Shown here piece after piece: positions 3,184 to 5,913 of a stretch of DNA of 5,913 nucleotides; the first letter of the stretch is position 1, and every line of letters begins with the position of its first letter. The DNA lies in NCBI GenBank assembly GCA_003542295.1, contig DPKX01000022.1:1-5913 (forward strand). The letters run 5' to 3'. Below the pieces are notes generated by a model. That model was not told where the DNA came from. It saw nothing but the letters and a program-made list of their open reading frames with translations, and did not search any database. This DNA is from Candidatus Atribacter hydrocarboniphilus. Lineage in GTDB: Bacteria; Atribacterota; Atribacteria; Atribacterales; Atribacteraceae. The position numbers were made by a program, and so were the translations under genes.

Positions 3184-5913
3184 ATGACACGAGAATTGGT
3201 CATGATCGATGGGAATGAAGCAACCACTTATTCAGCTTACCATGTCAACGAAGTAATTGCCATTTATCCCATCACCCCATCTTCTACGATGGGAGAATTA
3301 GCCGATCAATGGGCGGCTGAAAAAAAGCCAAATATCTGGGGATCCATTCCTCAAGTAATTGAAATGCAGAGTGAAGGAGGAGCAGCTGGAGCACTCCATG
3401 GTTCGCTTCAAGCCGGTGCCTTAAGTACAACCTTTACTGCCTCTCAAGGCTTATTACTAATGATTCCCAACATGTACAAAATCGCTGGCGAGCTCACGCC
3501 TGCGCTAATCAACGTTGCTGCTCGTACCGTGGCTACTCATGCATTATCTATTTTTGGGGATCATGGTGATGTTATGGCTACTAGGGAAACTGGCTTTGCT
3601 TTATTATCTTCTAATTCTCCTCAAGAAGCAATGGATTTAGCTCTTATAGCCCAAGCGGCAACTTTAGAGTCACGAGTCCCTTTCCTTCATTTCTTTGATG
3701 GATTCCGAACCTCCTCAGAGGTTGCCAAGGTCGAGCTTTTATCTATTGAGGATATGAAAGCAATGATTGATGATCACTTGGTTGAAGACTTCCGGAACCG
3801 GAAGCTTTCTCCCGATCGCCCTTTCATTCGGGGCACTGCTCAAAATCCCGATGTTTTCTTTCAAGCCCGAGAAGCATGCAATCCATATTATCTTAACTGC
3901 CCAGATATTGTCGAAAAAGTTATGGAAAAGTTTGGAAAAGTAATTGGAAGAAAGTATCGGCTTTTCGATTATCATGGGGCTCCAGACGCTGAATCGGTTA
4001 TTGTAATTATGGGATCAGGAGCCGAAACAACTCAGGAAACCGTCGATTACCTGAATGAGCGTGGGGCTAAATTAGGTCTAATCAAAACCCGACTTTACCG
4101 CCCCTTCTCAGTGAAACATTTTATAGCTGCTCTCCCCAAAACCGTCAAAACCGTTGTCGTGCTTGATCGAACTAAAGAACCAGGAGCAGTGGGCGAACCA
4201 ATGTACATCGATGTAAAGACAGCTATTGAAGAAGCAGTAGAAAAAGGAATGCTTTCTCATCCTCATAAACCTCGAGTTCTTGGTGGACGCTATGGGCTTT
4301 CTTCCAAGGAATTTACCCCAGCCATGGTTAAAGCAGTTTTTGATGAAGCTAAAAAAACTGACTCAAAAAACAATTTTACCGTCGGAATCAAAGATGATAT
4401 AACCAATACTAGCCTCGAATACGACCCATCTTTCTCAACCGAGGATCCCAAAACTGTCCGGGCTCTGTTTTATGGTCTCGGTTCTGATGGTACTGTCGGC
4501 GCCAATAAAAACTCAATTAAAATCATCGGTTTAGAAACCGACAATTACGCTCAGGGCTATTTTGTCTATGACTCAAAAAAAGCTGGTGCGGTGACAGTTT
4601 CCCATCTCCGATTTGGTCCTAAGCCGATTCATTCCCCTTATCTAATTAATCGCGCTAACTTTTTAGCCTGTCATCAGTTTACCTTCTTAGAAAGATTCGA
4701 TATGCTTAAAAACGCCGAAGATGGTGCTATTTTTCTCCTCAATAGTCCCTTTGGCCCTGATGAAACCTGGGAACATCTTCCTAAAAAGGTCCAAGAACAA
4801 ATTATCAATAAAAAGCTGCGCTTTTTTGTGATCGATGGGTATAAGGTCGCTCAAGAAACCGGAATGGGTGGAAGAATAAACACCATTCTTCAAACTTGTT
4901 TTTTTGCTATCAGTGGTGTTTTACCTCGAGACTTAGCTATTCAGAAAATAAAAGAATCAATTCAAAAAACCTATGGTAAGAGAGGAGAGGCGGTAGTAAA
5001 GAAAAACTTTGCAGCCGTTGACGCTGCGCTGGGGCATCTTCATGAGGTTAAAGTTCCTTCCTCGGCCAATAGCCAGTATGAAATGCGCCGTTCTGTTCCC
5101 CTCGAAGCTCCAGAATTCGTTCAGAAAGTGACTGCTAAAATTATTGCTAATGAAGGTGATAGCATACCAGTAAGCGATATGCCTGTTGACGGAACCTTTC
5201 CCAGTGCTACTACCCAATGGGAAAGAAGAAATATTGCTCTCCAAATTCCGGTGTGGGATCCGGAGGTTTGCATCCAGTGTGGAAAATGTACCTTAGTTTG
5301 CCCTCATGCGGTTATTCGAGGAAAAATATACGATCCGGAAAAAGCTGGTGAATTTCCTCCGACCTTCAAACGAACTGCTGCTCGATGGAAAGAATTTCCA
5401 AATTTTGCTTTTACTATCCAAGTGTCACCCGAAGATTGTACCGGTTGTGGAGCCTGTATAAAAGCGTGTCCAGCTAAAAACAAAAAAGACTCCAGCTTAA
5501 AAGCACTTAATTTTGCTCCCCAAATTCCACTTCGCCAACAAGAAGCCGAGAATTGGAAATTTTTCAAGAACATTCCCGACCCTGATCGAGACAAGCTTAA
5601 TCTCAACCGTACTCGAGACGTGATGCTGCTCCGTCCGCTTTTTGAATTTTCCGGTGCTTGTGCTGGGTGCGGTGAAACTCCTTATGTTAAATTAATGAGC
5701 CAACTCTTTGGTGATCGGGCTATAATTGCCAACGCCACCGGATGCAGCTCCATTTACGGAGGAAACCTTCCAACAACCCCTTATGCTATAAACAGCAACG
5801 GTAAGGGTCCGGCTTGGTCAAACTCACTTTTTGAAGATAACGCCGAGTTTGGTTTGGGTATGCGACTCGCCATTGACAAACAAAAAGAGTTTGCTCGGGA
5901 ACTATTGCTAAAA
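3184..5913 (+). CDS. nifJ: Pyruvate:ferredoxin (flavodoxin) oxidoreductase, single-chain, 3' end outside the window
   Basis: This enzyme oxidatively decarboxylates pyruvate with CoA to acetyl-CoA and CO2, using thiamine pyrophosphate and three 4Fe-4S clusters to reduce ferredoxin or flavodoxin in the cytoplasm. The frame is open from ATG 3184 to the window edge (910 codons; the family is about 1170-1200). Domain I (1-260) has YPITPSS with T31, E64 and R114, the same numbers as the pyruvate and TPP contact residues of Desulfovibrio africanus PFOR. Domain II starts near residue 268. Domain III begins VRALFYGLGSDGTVGANK (425-442). An EKR segment with YGKRGEAVVKKNFAAVDAAL starts at 597. The ferredoxin-like domain carries C696, C699, C702, C706 and C752, C755, C758, C762. 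The TPP domain starts near 815 with C826, C829 and C854 of the proximal cluster; the fourth cysteine lies beyond the window. It is the only gene here with an ATG start and appears to be its own unit. Confidence 0.96.
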   Translation, partial: MTRELVMIDGNEATTYSAYHVNEVIAIYPITPSSTMGELADQWAAEKKPNIWGSIPQVIEMQSEGGAAGALHGSLQAGALSTTFTASQGLLLMIPNMYKIAGELTPALINVAARTVATHALSIFGDHGDVMATRETGFALLSSNSPQEAMDLALIAQAATLESRVPFLHFFDGFRTSSEVAKVELLSIEDMKAMIDDHLVEDFRNRKLSPDRPFIRGTAQNPDVFFQAREACNPYYLNCPDIVEKVMEKFGKVIGRKYRLFDYHGAPDAESVIVIMGSGAETTQETVDYLNERGAKLGLIKTRLYRPFSVKHFIAALPKTVKTVVVLDRTKEPGAVGEPMYIDVKTAIEEAVEKGMLSHPHKPRVLGGRYGLSSKEFTPAMVKAVFDEAKKTDSKNNFTVGIKDDITNTSLEYDPSFSTEDPKTVRALFYGLGSDGTVGANKNSIKIIGLETDNYAQGYFVYDSKKAGAVTVSHLRFGPKPIHSPYLINRANFLACHQFTFLERFDMLKNAEDGAIFLLNSPFGPDETWEHLPKKVQEQIINKKLRFFVIDGYKVAQETGMGGRINTILQTCFFAISGVLPRDLAIQKIKESIQKTYGKRGEAVVKKNFAAVDAALGHLHEVKVPSSANSQYEMRRSVPLEAPEFVQKVTAKIIANEGDSIPVSDMPVDGTFPSATTQWERRNIALQIPVWDPEVCIQCGKCTLVCPHAVIRGKIYDPEKAGEFPPTFKRTAARWKEFPNFAFTIQVSPEDCTGCGACIKACPAKNKKDSSLKALNFAPQIPLRQQEAENWKFFKNIPDPDRDKLNLNRTRDVMLLRPLFEFSGACAGCGETPYVKLMSQLFGDRAIIANATGCSSIYGGNLPTTPYAINSNGKGPAWSNSLFEDNAEFGLGMRLAIDKQKEFARELLLK

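Noticed and set aside
3739..3975. Minus-strand open frame opposite nifJ
   Set aside because: The plus strand encodes intact nifJ domain I to II here; the antisense protein has no family features.
4687..5606. Three minus-strand open frames (4687-4893, 4957-5244, 5304-5606)
   Set aside because: All are antisense to conserved nifJ domains. The last covers both 4Fe-4S motifs, so its length is a by-product of that coding sequence.

Overview
The window looks like a chromosomal segment from an anaerobic, moderately AT-rich bacterium. The order is serine tRNA (3' end only), SRP RNA, dnaX, ebfC/ybaB and recR, followed by a large single-chain pyruvate:ferredoxin oxidoreductase gene (nifJ/por) that is still open at the right edge. 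The tRNA-Ser/SRP RNA/dnaX/ebfC/recR order is a classic Firmicutes-type arrangement also seen in related deep-branching lineages. The oxygen-sensitive pyruvate oxidoreductase points to anaerobic or fermentative metabolism. The SRP RNA is the short form of about 100 nt without an Alu domain, which is unlike Bacillus. I therefore do not assign a phylum firmly: an early-branching anaerobic lineage such as Atribacterota, or an atypical Clostridia-like group, would fit, but this is a guess.

Layout. Bases 1-25 are the T-arm and acceptor end of a tRNA with encoded CCA. Bases about 44-141 are the SRP RNA. Bases 142-307 hold a weak hairpin plus T-tract and a second small hairpin before the dnaX ribosome binding site. 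dnaX (308-2023) encodes the clamp-loader tau subunit. It has a run of eight A with an adjacent hairpin at the point where a gamma-type short product would be made. ebfC (1983-2285) overlaps the dnaX end by 41 nt. Bases 2286-2455 form an unusually structured spacer with mutually exclusive RNA pairings. recR (2456-3067) follows. Bases 3068-3183 are a leader with a candidate promoter and an inverted repeat. nifJ starts at 3184 and runs to 5913 (910 codons seen; roughly 1170-1200 expected).

How the genes fit together. The first half is a nucleic-acid and secretion housekeeping block: tRNA, protein targeting RNA, replicase clamp loading, a nucleoid-associated protein and recombinational repair. 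All three of its protein genes start with TTG behind strong Shine-Dalgarno sequences. The second half is a separate transcription unit for central carbon metabolism, converting pyruvate and CoA to acetyl-CoA, CO2 and reduced ferredoxin or flavodoxin. I find no mobile element, CRISPR array, prophage or recognisably new protein system. The most interesting points are the candidate dnaX recoding site and the attenuator-like leader of recR.
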